This document shows, in pieces, positions 37,453 to 47,628 of a stretch of 64,000 nt of DNA. Position 1 is the first letter of the stretch; the number at the start of each line of letters is the position of its first letter. The translations under genes and the position numbers were made by a program. Source of the stretch: Rhodocyclaceae bacterium. GTDB taxonomy: Bacteria > Pseudomonadota > Gammaproteobacteria > Burkholderiales > Rhodocyclaceae. Location of the stretch: the NCBI GenBank assembly GCA_019455325.1, contig JACFMQ010000006.1, positions 1-64,000 of the forward strand, given 5' to 3'. The notes below the pieces were generated by a model. It did not search any database. It saw nothing but the letters and a program-made list of their open reading frames with translations, and was not told where the DNA came from.

Positions 37453-37830
37453 ATGCAATTCGATGTCAGCGTTGCCATGACGTGGCTGTTGTTCCTGGCG
37501 CTGTTCCCGATGGCCTTCTTCTGGCTGCGTCGGGCCTGGCGCATCGTGTTCCGGCGCGACTATTCGGAGGTCGCGCTCAGGCGCGGCGAGCCGCCGCCGG
37601 ACGCGGCGAAGTTCGCCCCCTATACCGCCGCGGTCAACCTCGTCGCCGGCGGCATCGCGGCGGCGGTGATCGTCATGGTCGTCGTCGGCGGCGTGGCCTA
37701 CGAGACGTGGACGGCGATCGCCGGTTCGACGATCTGGATGAAGTTCATCGCCGACTTCATCGTCAGCCGCCATGCGCGGCCGATCTGGGGCGAGAACAAA
37801 AAGATGAAGAAAGCCGAACAGGCGAAATGA
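37453..37830 (+). CDS. Hypothetical two-helix membrane protein
   Basis: A 125-residue protein I do not recognise. Two hydrophobic segments (VAMTWLLFLALFPMAFFWL near the start and VAGGIAAAVIVMVVVGGVAY in the middle) flank a charged stretch (RIVFRRDYSEVALRRGEPPPD). The C-terminus is basic (GENKKMKKAEQAK), so both termini are probably on the same side. CGGGAGTGGTGA precedes the ATG. It lies after the symporter terminator and before another hypothetical gene. Confidence 0.7.
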   Translation: MQFDVSVAMTWLLFLALFPMAFFWLRRAWRIVFRRDYSEVALRRGEPPPDAAKFAPYTAAVNLVAGGIAAAVIVMVVVGGVAYETWTAIAGSTIWMKFIADFIVSRHARPIWGENKKMKKAEQAK

Positions 37831-37966
37831 ATGCCGCCGGACCGCCTGCAGGCCGGTGCCGACCGATGGGACGGACATGGCGGCGCGGACGGGCAAGGCC
37901 CCATAGAGGGCTGCCTGCGTAACCCGGGCCGGCGCGCCGCCGGTCCCTGCAATGGAGGAGGCGGTA

Positions 37967-38455
37967 GTGGACGTGATTTTCGCGAAGACGCCGAAAGGGG
38001 TTTCCGAAATGGGGACCCGCAGCGGCGGGCTGACGCCGCGTGTGCGGCGCATCCTGATCATGGTCGACGGCAGGCGCTCGGTCGAGGAGCTGCGGGCGAT
38101 GGCGCTCGCCGACGATCTGACGCGCACGCTCGGCATGCTCGAGGAAGAGGGCTACATCGCCGTGGCCAGGACCGTGGAGGCGGCGCCGGCCGACGACGCG
38201 CTCCCCGCCTTCCGCGAGCTGCCCGAGTCTCCCGATCCGAAGGATCTGGAGATGGCGCGGCACTTCATCGTGAACACGCTGCGGACCTTCTGTGGGCCGA
38301 TGTCCCACATCGGCATCGTCGAGGCCGCCTTCACGGCCGAGACGCACGCCGAGCTGCGCGAGGTCTTCGGCCCCTGGAGCCGCGCCATCGTCGAGACGCG
38401 CGATGGACGGCGGCGGGCCGAGGAACTGCGTGCCGAACTGCTCAGGGTGATCTGA
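37967..38455 (+). CDS. Hypothetical protein with a winged-helix-like N-terminal region
   Basis: About 162 residues, not assigned to a named family. The N-terminal part (GGLTPRVRRILIMVDGRRSVEEL, then LGMLEEEGYIAV) resembles a small winged-helix-like module seen in many betaproteobacterial hypothetical proteins. The C-terminal ~75 residues (LEMARHFIVNTLRTFCGP, FGPWSRAIVETRDGRRRAEEL) are helical. I prefer the GTG at 37967, which has GGAGGAGG 4-5 nt upstream; the in-frame ATG at 37952 overlaps that RBS and adds five residues. Confidence 0.7.
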   Translation: MDVIFAKTPKGVSEMGTRSGGLTPRVRRILIMVDGRRSVEELRAMALADDLTRTLGMLEEEGYIAVARTVEAAPADDALPAFRELPESPDPKDLEMARHFIVNTLRTFCGPMSHIGIVEAAFTAETHAELREVFGPWSRAIVETRDGRRRAEELRAELLRVI

Positions 38456-38510
38456 GCGTCCCCGGAAAACAGCGGCGCGGCCCTGCGCCTCCCAGGGAGG
38501 GGGCCGGCGT

Positions 38511-39143
38511 TCAGTCGGGATAGATCAGATCGACGCGCCGCATCCGGCTGCGGCACTCGGCTGTGCGGCAGGCCGTGCCCCGCTTCTCGCTGCCGACGCC
38601 GTAGCTGCGGATCTGCGAGCGGCCGACGCCGAACGAGGTGAGCACTTCCGCCACGGCCGTCGTGCGCCGCTCGGCGATGGCCAGGTTGTAGGAACGGCTG
38701 CCGAGGTGGTCGGTGTGGCCGACCAGCGTGACGCTGAGGCGGCGATTCTCCTTCAGGCGCCCGGCGTGCGCGCGCAGCTTGCGCCGCCCTTCGTCGTCGA
38801 CCGCGGCGGCGCCGGAAGCGAAGAAGATCCGGTCCGTGTCGGGGATGTCCGGCGCCGCGGGGACCGCTGCGGCCGGCGGCGCATCCTGCGTTTCGGCAGC
38901 GGCCGGCGGCGCTGCGTCCGCCGGCGCCGCGGTCGTTGCCGCGGGCTCGGGCGCGCGGCGCGCGGCGGCCTCCGGTGCGGCGGTCGCCGCCGCGTCGGGC
39001 CGGGGCGGCTGGCCGCCGCAGGCGGCGAGCGCGGCGAGCAGCGCCAGCGCCGCCAGGCCTTGCCGGGCGGGCAGGAACCCGGTTCGTTCGGCCGGAGTCG
39101 GAAGAAAAGAGGAGGCGTTTTTCGGGGGTGGGGATACGGGCAT
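38511..39143 (-). CDS. OmpA-family lipoprotein
   Basis: A 210-residue protein. A hydrophobic segment ends in a lipobox LAALAAC with Cys42, predicting lipid attachment. A ~60-residue Ala/Pro linker follows, then a C-terminal OmpA/Pal peptidoglycan-binding domain (IFFASGAAAVDDEGRRKL, VTLVGHTDHLGSRSYNLAIAERR, RRVDLIYPD). It should tether the outer membrane to the wall. The n-region before the hydrophobic stretch is long (about 28 residues), so a later start is possible. It is divergent from the amidotransferase-like gene. Confidence 0.88.
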   Translation of the reverse strand: MPVSPPPKNASSFLPTPAERTGFLPARQGLAALALLAALAACGGQPPRPDAAATAAPEAAARRAPEPAATTAAPADAAPPAAAETQDAPPAAAVPAAPDIPDTDRIFFASGAAAVDDEGRRKLRAHAGRLKENRRLSVTLVGHTDHLGSRSYNLAIAERRTTAVAEVLTSFGVGRSQIRSYGVGSEKRGTACRTAECRSRMRRVDLIYPD

Positions 39144-39150
39144 CGCTGAT

Positions 39151-39179
39151 TTGCTGCATCAAGGGCGATCCATTATATT
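39151..39179 (+). promoter_or_regulatory. Sigma70-like promoter upstream of the amidotransferase-like gene
   Basis: TTGCTG (39151-39156) and TATATT (39174-39179) are 17 nt apart. The gene starts at 39283, giving a leader of about 95 nt in which I see no clear structure. Confidence 0.5.
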
Positions 39180-39282
39180 GAGCACCCCCTCGAGTGCAAG
39201 TTCGTCGTGTCGGCGGCATCTCCGCCGGCGCATCCGTCCGTGAGCTCGCGCCCCGCCGCGATCCTTCACAGGAGCAATAACA

Positions 39283-40065
39283 ATGAGCAGACGCCCCCTG
39301 CGCATCGGACTTTCCGCGCGCATCTACCACCCGCAGGCCGGCGCCAAGGGCCTGCAGTCGAAATCGCTGCAGTACCTCGAACAGTCGGTGGCGCACTGGG
39401 TTATGTCGCGCGAGGTGATGGTCTTCATGATCCCCTCGGTGAGCGGCGACGGCATCGTCCACCGCAGCAGCATCCGCCTCTCCGACTACCCGCAGTACCT
39501 CGACGGGCTGGTGCTGCAGGGCGGCGCCGACGTTGCGCCGCAGTGCTACGGCGAGGAACCGCTCAACCCGGACTGGGCCGGCGACCGCCTGCGCGACGCC
39601 TACGAGATGGAGCTGCTGCACGAGTTCATGGAGGCCGGCAAGCCGGTGCTCGGCATCTGCCGCGGCGCGCAGTTGATCAACGTCGCGCTGGGCGGCACGC
39701 TCTACCAGGACATCGCCAGCCAGTACGAGGGCGCGGCCGTGCACGTGCACGAGGACTACGACCGCCATTCGCACGAGATCGTCTGGGACGACGACTCCGG
39801 TTTCGCCAAGCTCTTCCCCGCGCTGCGCCGCGGCGGCACCGTGTCCATCCACCACCAGGCGATCCGCACGCTCGGCCGCGGCCTGCGCGTCGAGGCGCGC
39901 GGCGCCGACGACGGCCTGATCGAGGCGGTGCGCCTCGAAGGCCGGCCCTACGTGCTCGGCCTGCAGTGGCACCCGGAGTTCCATCCGCCGGGCGCCTCCG
40001 GCCTGCTCGACTGCACGCCGATCCTCGACGAGTTCCTCAACGCCGCGCGAGGCCGACGATGGTGA
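39283..40065 (+). CDS. Class I glutamine amidotransferase-like hydrolase (PuuD / peptidase C26 type)
   Basis: A 260-residue protein. The nucleophile Cys126 is in LGICRGAQLINVALGG and the His-x-Glu pair in LQWHPEFH. GLVLQGGADVAPQCYGEE is the oxyanion region. This matches gamma-glutamyl-GABA hydrolases (PuuD) and peptidase C26. It cleaves gamma-glutamyl amides. A YbdK-type gamma-glutamylcysteine-ligase homologue lies 1.3 kb downstream, so gamma-glutamyl metabolism may link them. Substrate not shown. Confidence 0.88.
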   Translation: MSRRPLRIGLSARIYHPQAGAKGLQSKSLQYLEQSVAHWVMSREVMVFMIPSVSGDGIVHRSSIRLSDYPQYLDGLVLQGGADVAPQCYGEEPLNPDWAGDRLRDAYEMELLHEFMEAGKPVLGICRGAQLINVALGGTLYQDIASQYEGAAVHVHEDYDRHSHEIVWDDDSGFAKLFPALRRGGTVSIHHQAIRTLGRGLRVEARGADDGLIEAVRLEGRPYVLGLQWHPEFHPPGASGLLDCTPILDEFLNAARGRRW

Positions 40066-40099
40066 GCGCCCGCCCGACGATCCGGTCCGGGAGCGCGTC

Positions 40100-41371
40100 A
40101 TGACCGAGCTGCTGCAGTGGCCGCGCCGTCTCTGGGAGGCGACGCAGGAGCGTCTTTTCTTCCTGCCGCCGTTCCCCGACCAGATCGACTCGCTGGCGCT
40201 GTTCAGCCTGCTCCTCGTCGCCGGCCTGCTCATCGGCGAAACCCTGCACGCCCGGCTGCGCTGGCCGCGGCTGATCGGCTACGTGCTCGCCGGCACCTTC
40301 TTCGGCCCGTCGCTGCTCGGCTGGATCGGCGTCGAGGCGCTGGCGCAGGCGCGGCCGATCGCCGACGCGGCGCTCGGCCTGCTGCTGCTCGAAGCCGGCC
40401 GCCGCCTCGATCTGCGCTGGCTGGCCAGCAATCCGGCGCTGCTGCGCGGCGCCGTCGGCGACATCGCGCTTTCGTTCATCGCCATCTACCTCTTCGCCAG
40501 CCTGGTCGTCGGCCTGTCGCCGGTGTGGGCGGCGGCGACGGCGGCGGTGACCATGGCCTCGGCGCCGGCGGTGGTGCTGCTCACGGTCGAGGAATCGAAG
40601 GCGCAGGGCCAGGTCACCGAGCGCGTCGTCCTCTATTCCTCGCTCGCCTCGGCGGTGTCCTTCGTCCTCTTCGCCTTCGTCCTCGGCATCGTGCACAGCG
40701 AGCTCGCCGGCAACTGGCTGAACGCCGTCGCGCATCCGGTCTGGGTGGTCGTCGGCGGCAGCGCCATCGCCTGGTTCGTGTCGCGCTTCGCGCTCGCCGT
40801 CGCCGCCCGCCTGCCGAAGCGTTCGCTGGCGCAGGTCTTCATCCTCGTCGCCAGCGCGCTGTTCGCCGTCGGCCTGGCGCGCATGCTGGCCGTGCCGGTG
40901 TTCCTGACGCTGTTCCTGATGGGCGCGCTGCTCGCCTTCCGCGACGAGCGGCAGGCGCTGCGCTACACCGAGCTGCCGGAGGCGCACTGGCTGCTCGCCA
41001 TCATCCTCTTCGTCGTCGTCGGCGCCTCGCTGCCGTGGCGGGAGTTCACCTGGCTGACCGGCCTCTACGCGCTCGGCCTGCTCTGCGTGCGCGCAGCGGC
41101 GAAGATCGTCGCCCTCTACTTCGCCGACGGCGAGCCGGCGCCGCTGAAGCGGCTGCTGGTCGGCGTCGGCGTGCAGCCGCTGTCGGCGACGGCGGTGTTC
41201 ATGGCCTACGAGATTTCCGGGCTGTATCCGGACGTCGGGCGCTCGGTGCTGCTGCTGCCGCTGTTCGCGGCGGCGATCATGGAGATCGCCGGCCCGGCGC
41301 TGTGCCGCTTCGCGCTGGCGTACGCCGGCGAGACGGAGCGGACCGACCAGAACGCAGGAGACATCGGATGA
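40100..41371 (+). CDS. CPA2-family cation:proton antiporter
   Basis: A 423-residue membrane protein with about 12 helices. LFSLLLVAGLLIGETLHARL and LIGYVLAGTFFGPSLLG match the CPA2 (KefB/KefC-like) fold, and DAALGLLLLEAGRRLDLRWL the helix carrying conserved acidic residues. It lacks the C-terminal TrkA-N/RCK domains of KefB/C. It exchanges Na+ or K+ for H+ at the inner membrane. It overlaps the ybdK gene by 4 nt, recalling the glutathione link of Kef systems, but that link is only suggestive. Confidence 0.85.
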   Translation: MTELLQWPRRLWEATQERLFFLPPFPDQIDSLALFSLLLVAGLLIGETLHARLRWPRLIGYVLAGTFFGPSLLGWIGVEALAQARPIADAALGLLLLEAGRRLDLRWLASNPALLRGAVGDIALSFIAIYLFASLVVGLSPVWAAATAAVTMASAPAVVLLTVEESKAQGQVTERVVLYSSLASAVSFVLFAFVLGIVHSELAGNWLNAVAHPVWVVVGGSAIAWFVSRFALAVAARLPKRSLAQVFILVASALFAVGLARMLAVPVFLTLFLMGALLAFRDERQALRYTELPEAHWLLAIILFVVVGASLPWREFTWLTGLYALGLLCVRAAAKIVALYFADGEPAPLKRLLVGVGVQPLSATAVFMAYEISGLYPDVGRSVLLLPLFAAAIMEIAGPALCRFALAYAGETERTDQNAGDIG

Positions 41372-42519
41372 ACGAACCGATCATCGGCAGTTTCACGCAG
41401 AGCGAACCGCTGACGCTGGGCGTCGAACTCGAACTGCAGCTCGTCTCGCGCCGCGACTTCGATCTGACGCGCGGCGCCACCGACCTGCTCGGCGCCATGG
41501 ACTACGACGGCCGCTTCGGCGAGGTCAAGCTGGAGATCACCGAAAGCATGATCGAGGTGAGCACGATGCCGCAGGCGCGCATCGCCGACATCGCCGCCGA
41601 CCTGCACGGCCTGCGCGAGACGCTGGTCCGCCACTGCGCGAAGAACAACATCGGCGTCTGCGGCGGCGGCACGCACCCCTTCCACCGCTGGTCCGAGCGG
41701 CGCATCTGCCCGGGCGAGCGCTTCGACCAGATCTACCAGCGCTACGGCTACTTGGCCAAGCAGTTCACCGTCTTCGGCCAGCACGTGCACGTCGGCTGCA
41801 CCTCGGCCGACGACGCCATCTGGCTGACGCAGGCGCTGGCCGAGCACATGCCGGCGTTCATCGCGCTCTCCGCCTCGTCGCCCTACATCGACGGCGTGGA
41901 CACGCTGTTCCAGTCGGCGCGGCTCAATTCGGTCTCCGCCTTTCCGCTGAGCGGCCAGTGCCCGCCGCTCGCCGACTGGGCGGATTTCGTCGCCCACTTC
42001 GAGTTCCTGTACGCCTGCGGCATCGTGAACAGCATCAAGGATCTCTATTGGGACGTGCGGCCGAAGCCGGAGTTCGGCACGGTCGAGATCCGCGTCTGCG
42101 ACACGCCGCTCGACGTCGACCGGGCGACGGCGCTCGCCGCGCTGGCGCAGACGCTGTGCCGCCACCTGCTGCGCACGCGGCCACCGCTCTTCGCCGAGCG
42201 CTGGCAGCACGTCGCCCGCTACAACAAGTTCCAGGCCTGCCGCTACGGCATCGACGCGCAGATATCCGACCCGGTGAAGCTCTGCCAGGAGCCGCTGCGC
42301 GATCGTCTGCTGCGCCTCTTCGAGGCGCTCGCCGAGGACGCCGACGCGCTCGGCTGCGCCGCCTGGCTGGCCACGCTCGCCGCCGTCGCTGAGGGCGGCG
42401 AGAGCGACGCCGCCTGGCTGCGCGCGCGGCAGGCGGCGCACGGCAACCTGCACGACGTCGTGCGCGAGGCGGCCGAGCGGCTGATGCAGGCCGCCGCTGC
42501 CGGGGAGGAGGCGCGATGA
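41368..42519 (+). CDS. ybdK: Carboxylate-amine ligase, YbdK type (GCS2 family)
   Basis: A 383-residue glutamate-cysteine ligase type 2 protein. It starts SEPLTLGVELELQLVSRRDFDL and has EVKLEITESMIEVSTMPQ and FGQHVHVGC, all conserved in YbdK (372 in E. coli), which has weak gamma-glutamylcysteine synthetase activity. The ATG at 41368 overlaps the antiporter stop and the end overlaps the next gene by 4 nt. An operon antiporter-ybdK-hydrolase-like is likely. Confidence 0.92.
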   Translation: MNEPIIGSFTQSEPLTLGVELELQLVSRRDFDLTRGATDLLGAMDYDGRFGEVKLEITESMIEVSTMPQARIADIAADLHGLRETLVRHCAKNNIGVCGGGTHPFHRWSERRICPGERFDQIYQRYGYLAKQFTVFGQHVHVGCTSADDAIWLTQALAEHMPAFIALSASSPYIDGVDTLFQSARLNSVSAFPLSGQCPPLADWADFVAHFEFLYACGIVNSIKDLYWDVRPKPEFGTVEIRVCDTPLDVDRATALAALAQTLCRHLLRTRPPLFAERWQHVARYNKFQACRYGIDAQISDPVKLCQEPLRDRLLRLFEALAEDADALGCAAWLATLAAVAEGGESDAAWLRARQAAHGNLHDVVREAAERLMQAAAAGEEAR

Positions 42520-43778
42520 GCCATTGCCACAACCTGTTCGCCGGCCTCGCCCTCGGGCTGGCCGCCTCCGCCGCGGTGGGCGAAACCTGCGTGCCGGAGC
42601 GCCTGCCCGCCGGCGGCCGCGCCCTCGGCGAATGGATCGACGCCGGCAACTGGCGCGCGCCCGGCAACCTGCGCGCCGGCCTGCGCGCGCCGGGAACCTT
42701 CATGCCGCGATCGAGCCTGCCGGCCGACCCGGCTGCGACGCCGCTGCCGACGGCGGCGCAGCCGCTCGACCTCGACCGGCTGACGCTCGCCGATCCGACC
42801 GACGGCGCCCGGCGCAGCGTCGCCTTCCTGCTCGACAGCCGCCTCTACGCCGAATCCGTGCTCGTCCTCTACAACGGCCGCGTCTTCGCCGAGCGCAACT
42901 GGCACGACGCCCGTACCGACGCGCCGCGCCTGCTGCAGCACGCCGGCCGGCCGCTGCTCTCGCTGCTCGGCGTGATGAGCGTGGCCCAGGGCCGGCTCGC
43001 CGGCGAGCGCGCCGTCGCCCGCTACCTGCCGCCGCTCGCCGGGCAGACCGGGCTGCGCCGCCTGTCGGTGCAGCGCCTGCTCGAAGGCGAGGCGCGCTTC
43101 GCCTGGCCGGCCGCCGACGTCGCCGGCTGGCGGCGCGCCGCCGGCTGGGCGGGCGAGGCGGCGCCGGCCGGCGTCCGCGACTGGCTGCGCCAGCCGGGAC
43201 GCTGGGACGCGCCGCTCGTCGACCTGCCGCCGCCGACCGCCGAGGGCGGCCCCGAGGACGACCTGCTCGCCTGGCTGCTCGCCGAGGCGCACGGCATGCC
43301 GCTGGCGCGCGTCTTCTGCGAGCAGTTCCAGGGGCGGCTGCGTCCGGAGCGGCCGGTGGCCTGGCTGACCGACGCTGCCGGCGACGAGCTGGCCGGCGGC
43401 CTGGTCATGTCGCTGCGCGACTTCGCGCGCGTCGGCCAGATGCTCGTCGAGGCCCGCGTCACGCCCCGGCGCAGCCGCATTCCCGACTGGTTCGTCGAGG
43501 CGCTGGCGGCGCCGGCCGCCGGCCGCGGCGCGCCGGAGCTGCGCGGGCTGCGGCCGGGCGCCGAGAACCGCTACGGCTTCGTCCGCCTGGCCGGCGCCGG
43601 CGCCCGCATCGCCATCCTCGGCGCGCACGGCAGCAGCCTCTACGTCGACTTCGACCGGCGCCTGGTCGTTGCCCTGCACGCCGCGCACCCCGAGGCCGGC
43701 GATCCGCTGCAGCGGGCCGCGCTGGAAAGCCTGTGGGAACGCCTGTCGGCGGCGCTGCCGCTGCCGGGGCGGCGCTGA
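42516..43778 (+). CDS. Serine-hydrolase-like (beta-lactamase/NylB-type) exported protein, probably inactive
   Basis: A 420-residue protein. A signal peptide (LFAGLALGLAASAAVG) leads to a domain that resembles the class C/NylB group: YNGRVFAERNWHD, LLSLLGVMSVAQGRL, and IAILGAHGSSLYVDF. At the place of the catalytic Ser-x-x-Lys I read SLLG, so the Lys is absent. ILGAHGSSLYVD stands where HSG/KTG-like motifs are found. It may be a pseudoenzyme or binding protein. It overlaps ybdK by 4 nt. Confidence 0.7.
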   Translation: MSHCHNLFAGLALGLAASAAVGETCVPERLPAGGRALGEWIDAGNWRAPGNLRAGLRAPGTFMPRSSLPADPAATPLPTAAQPLDLDRLTLADPTDGARRSVAFLLDSRLYAESVLVLYNGRVFAERNWHDARTDAPRLLQHAGRPLLSLLGVMSVAQGRLAGERAVARYLPPLAGQTGLRRLSVQRLLEGEARFAWPAADVAGWRRAAGWAGEAAPAGVRDWLRQPGRWDAPLVDLPPPTAEGGPEDDLLAWLLAEAHGMPLARVFCEQFQGRLRPERPVAWLTDAAGDELAGGLVMSLRDFARVGQMLVEARVTPRRSRIPDWFVEALAAPAAGRGAPELRGLRPGAENRYGFVRLAGAGARIAILGAHGSSLYVDFDRRLVVALHAAHPEAGDPLQRAALESLWERLSAALPLPGRR

Positions 43779-43791
43779 GGCGGGCCGCGCC

Positions 43792-44823
43792 GTGGATCCG
43801 CTGACCCACGCCCTGCTCGGCGCCTCGGCCGCGCACCTCGCCTTCGGCCGCCGGCTCGGCCGGCGCGCCTGGATGATCGGCGCCGTCGCCGGCATGCTGC
43901 CGGACGTCGAGTTCTTCATCCGCAGCAGCGAGGACCCGCTGCTGAACATCGAGGTGCACCGGCAGTTCACGCACGCCTTCGCCTTCATCCCGATCGGCGG
44001 CGCCGTCGCCGCAGCGCCCTGGCTGCTCAGGCGCGAGCGCCGCGCCGACTGGCGGCCGGTGCTCGGCGCGGCGACGCTTGCCTACGCCACGCACGGCCTG
44101 CTCGATGCCTGCACCAACTACGGCACGCAACTGCTCTGGCCGTTCTCCGACCTGCGCGTCGCCTGGCACTGGCTGACGACGATCGGCCCGCTGTTTACGC
44201 TGATGCTGCTGCTCGGCCTCGTCTTCGGCGTGCGCGGCGGCCGGCGCTGGCCGGCGGCGCTGGGCATCGCCGGCGCGCTCGCCTACGTCGGCGTCGCCGC
44301 CTGGCAGCAGGAGCGCGGCCTCGCTGCGCAGGCCGAGATCGCGGCGGCGCGCGGCCACCCGGTCGAGCGCGCCAAGATGTTCCCGACCGTCGGCAACGTC
44401 TTCCTCTGGCGCTCGGTCTACGAATCCGGCGGCGTGCTGCATACGGACCGCATCCGCACCGGCGGCGAGCTGAGCTGGAAACCCGGCGGCGCGGTGGCGC
44501 TGGCGCCGGAGTCGTCGCTGACGCCGGCCGAGCGCGCCAACGCGCGGGTGCTCCGCGACTACCGCCGCTTCGCCTGGTTCTCCGACGGCTGGGTGGCGCG
44601 CGCGCCGGCCGCGCCGGAGGTCTATGGCGACGCGCGCTATTCGCTGTCGACCGAGGGCTTCGCGCCGATCTGGGGCGTCCGCTTCGATCCCGGCGCGCGC
44701 GTGCCGACCGAGTGGGTGGACTTCACCGCGCAGAATCGCGTGCCGCTCGGCGATCTGTGGCGCGAGATCGCCGGCCTCGATCCCGGCTACCACCCGCTCT
44801 CCGGGCGGCTCGCAGCGCGCTGA
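43792..44823 (+). CDS. DUF457/YdjM-type membrane metal-dependent hydrolase, paralogue 1
   Basis: A 343-residue protein starting at GTG 43792 (VDPLTHALLGASAAHL). DPLTHALLG, VAGMLPDVEFF, HRQFTHAF and ATHGLLDACTNYGTQLLWPF hold the His/Asp residues that bind metal in this family, embedded in membrane helices; the C-terminal ~130 residues are soluble. The start is 13 nt after the previous stop with no strong RBS. Another member with the same layout is at 47629. Family substrates are unknown. Confidence 0.82.
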   Translation: MDPLTHALLGASAAHLAFGRRLGRRAWMIGAVAGMLPDVEFFIRSSEDPLLNIEVHRQFTHAFAFIPIGGAVAAAPWLLRRERRADWRPVLGAATLAYATHGLLDACTNYGTQLLWPFSDLRVAWHWLTTIGPLFTLMLLLGLVFGVRGGRRWPAALGIAGALAYVGVAAWQQERGLAAQAEIAAARGHPVERAKMFPTVGNVFLWRSVYESGGVLHTDRIRTGGELSWKPGGAVALAPESSLTPAERANARVLRDYRRFAWFSDGWVARAPAAPEVYGDARYSLSTEGFAPIWGVRFDPGARVPTEWVDFTAQNRVPLGDLWREIAGLDPGYHPLSGRLAAR

Positions 44824-44829
44824 TATAAT
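44824..44829 (+). promoter_or_regulatory. -10 box of gpmI
   Basis: TATAAT, a perfect -10, begins one base after the stop of the DUF457 gene and 56 nt before the gpmI ATG. The -35 would lie inside the preceding coding sequence, and I see no good match. Confidence 0.5.
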
Positions 44830-44879
44830 TCGTCTTTTGCGCCGGCCGCGCGCCGGCGCCCAGCCCGCAGGAAACCGCC

Positions 44880-46523
<1,644 letters not shown>

Positions 46524-46543
46524 ACGACGACAGGAACCCAGAC

Positions 46544-47500
46544 ATGCACACCGAACAGCTCGACGCCATTCTCTGCATCGCCCTCTTCGCCGCCTTCGCC
46601 GACGGCGTCAAGGACGACCGCGAGCGCGAGGAAGTCCGCCGCATCGCCGAATCGCTGGCCGGCGAGGCCGGCGCGCCGGACCTGGCGCGCCGCTACCAGG
46701 ACGTGCTGATGAAGCGGGTGACGCTGGCCGGCGCCGCCGGTCGCCTCGCAGACGCCGGCGAGCGCCACCTCGCCTACGAGATGGCGGTCTGCGTCTGCGA
46801 CGCCGACGGCCGCCAGACGGACGCCGAGCGCCGCTTCCTCGACGAACTGCGCGGCCTGCTCGGCCTGGCCGGCGGCGAGGCCGCGGACCTGGCGCGGACG
46901 CCGGACGCGCTCGCCGAGGCGGCGGCGACGGCCGCTGCGCCTGGCGCAACCGCCGCGACGCCGCCGTCCGCCGCCGCGGCCGCGCCGTCCGAGGCCGAGC
47001 TGGACAGCACCATCCTCAACCACGCCATCCTCGCCGGCGCGCTCGAACTGCTGCCGCAGTCCTGGGCGTCGATGGCGATCATCCCGCTGCAGCTCAAGCT
47101 GGTGCACCGCGTCGGCCGGATGCACGGCGTCGAGCTGGACCAGGGACACATCCGCGAATTCCTCGCCGCCGCCGGCGTCGGCCTCACGTCGCAGTATCTC
47201 GAACAGTTCGGGCGCAAGCTGATCGGCGGCCTGCTCGGCAAGATGGCCGGCAAGACCGTCGGCAAGGTCGGCCGGGCGGCGACCGGCGCGGCCTTCTCCT
47301 TCGCCACGACCTGGGCCCTCGGCCAGGTCGCCCGCCGCTACTACGCCGGCGGCCGGCGGATGAGCGGCGAACTGCTGCGCGAGAGCTTCCAGAACCTGCT
47401 CGGCCCGGCGAAGGATCTGCAAACGCGCTACCTGCCGCAGATCGAGCAGACGGCAGGCGGCCTCACTGCGGACAAGGTGATGGCGCTGGTGCGTGGTTGA
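46544..47500 (+). CDS. TerB-like / DUF697-like protein
   Basis: A 318-residue protein. The N-terminal ~110 residues (ILCIALFAAFADGVKDDRERE, VCVCDADGRQTDAERRFLDEL) show the paired acidic helical repeats of TerB-like domains. After an Ala/Pro linker, the C-terminal part (LQLKLVHRVGRMHGVELDQ, GLTSQYLEQFGRKLIGGLLG, AAFSFATTWALGQVARRYYAGG) resembles DUF697 with a hydrophobic helix pair. It probably associates with the membrane. Starts 20 nt after gpmI. Function unknown. Confidence 0.75.
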   Translation: MHTEQLDAILCIALFAAFADGVKDDREREEVRRIAESLAGEAGAPDLARRYQDVLMKRVTLAGAAGRLADAGERHLAYEMAVCVCDADGRQTDAERRFLDELRGLLGLAGGEAADLARTPDALAEAAATAAAPGATAATPPSAAAAAPSEAELDSTILNHAILAGALELLPQSWASMAIIPLQLKLVHRVGRMHGVELDQGHIREFLAAAGVGLTSQYLEQFGRKLIGGLLGKMAGKTVGKVGRAATGAAFSFATTWALGQVARRYYAGGRRMSGELLRESFQNLLGPAKDLQTRYLPQIEQTAGGLTADKVMALVRG

Positions 47501-47512
47501 AGATAAAAACAT

Positions 47513-47619
47513 AACGTCCACCGCAGAGGCGCAGAGACGCAGAGGTAACGCAGAGAAATGCCTTGCCTTCGGTTTTCCTCTGCGAATCTCTGCGTCTCTG
47601 CGCCTCTGCGGTGGACGTT
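47513..47619. repeat. Intergenic inverted repeat with perfect 32-bp arms, CGCAGAGGCGCAGAG type
   Basis: The left arm 47513-47544 and right arm 47588-47619 are perfect reverse complements over 32 bp, separated by 43 nt. Inside, CGCAGAG (47549-47555) and CTCTGCG (47578-47584) can extend the stem. The right arm ends GCGGTGGACGTT, also present at 51543-51554 in a second, related repeat. The unit is CGCAGAG repeated. It ends 9 nt before the next gene start. Confidence 0.92.
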
Positions 47620-47628
47620 GATCTTCAA

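Noticed and set aside
42516-43778. Calling this gene an active beta-lactamase
   Set aside because: The Lys of SxxK is missing at the aligned position and overall similarity is limited.
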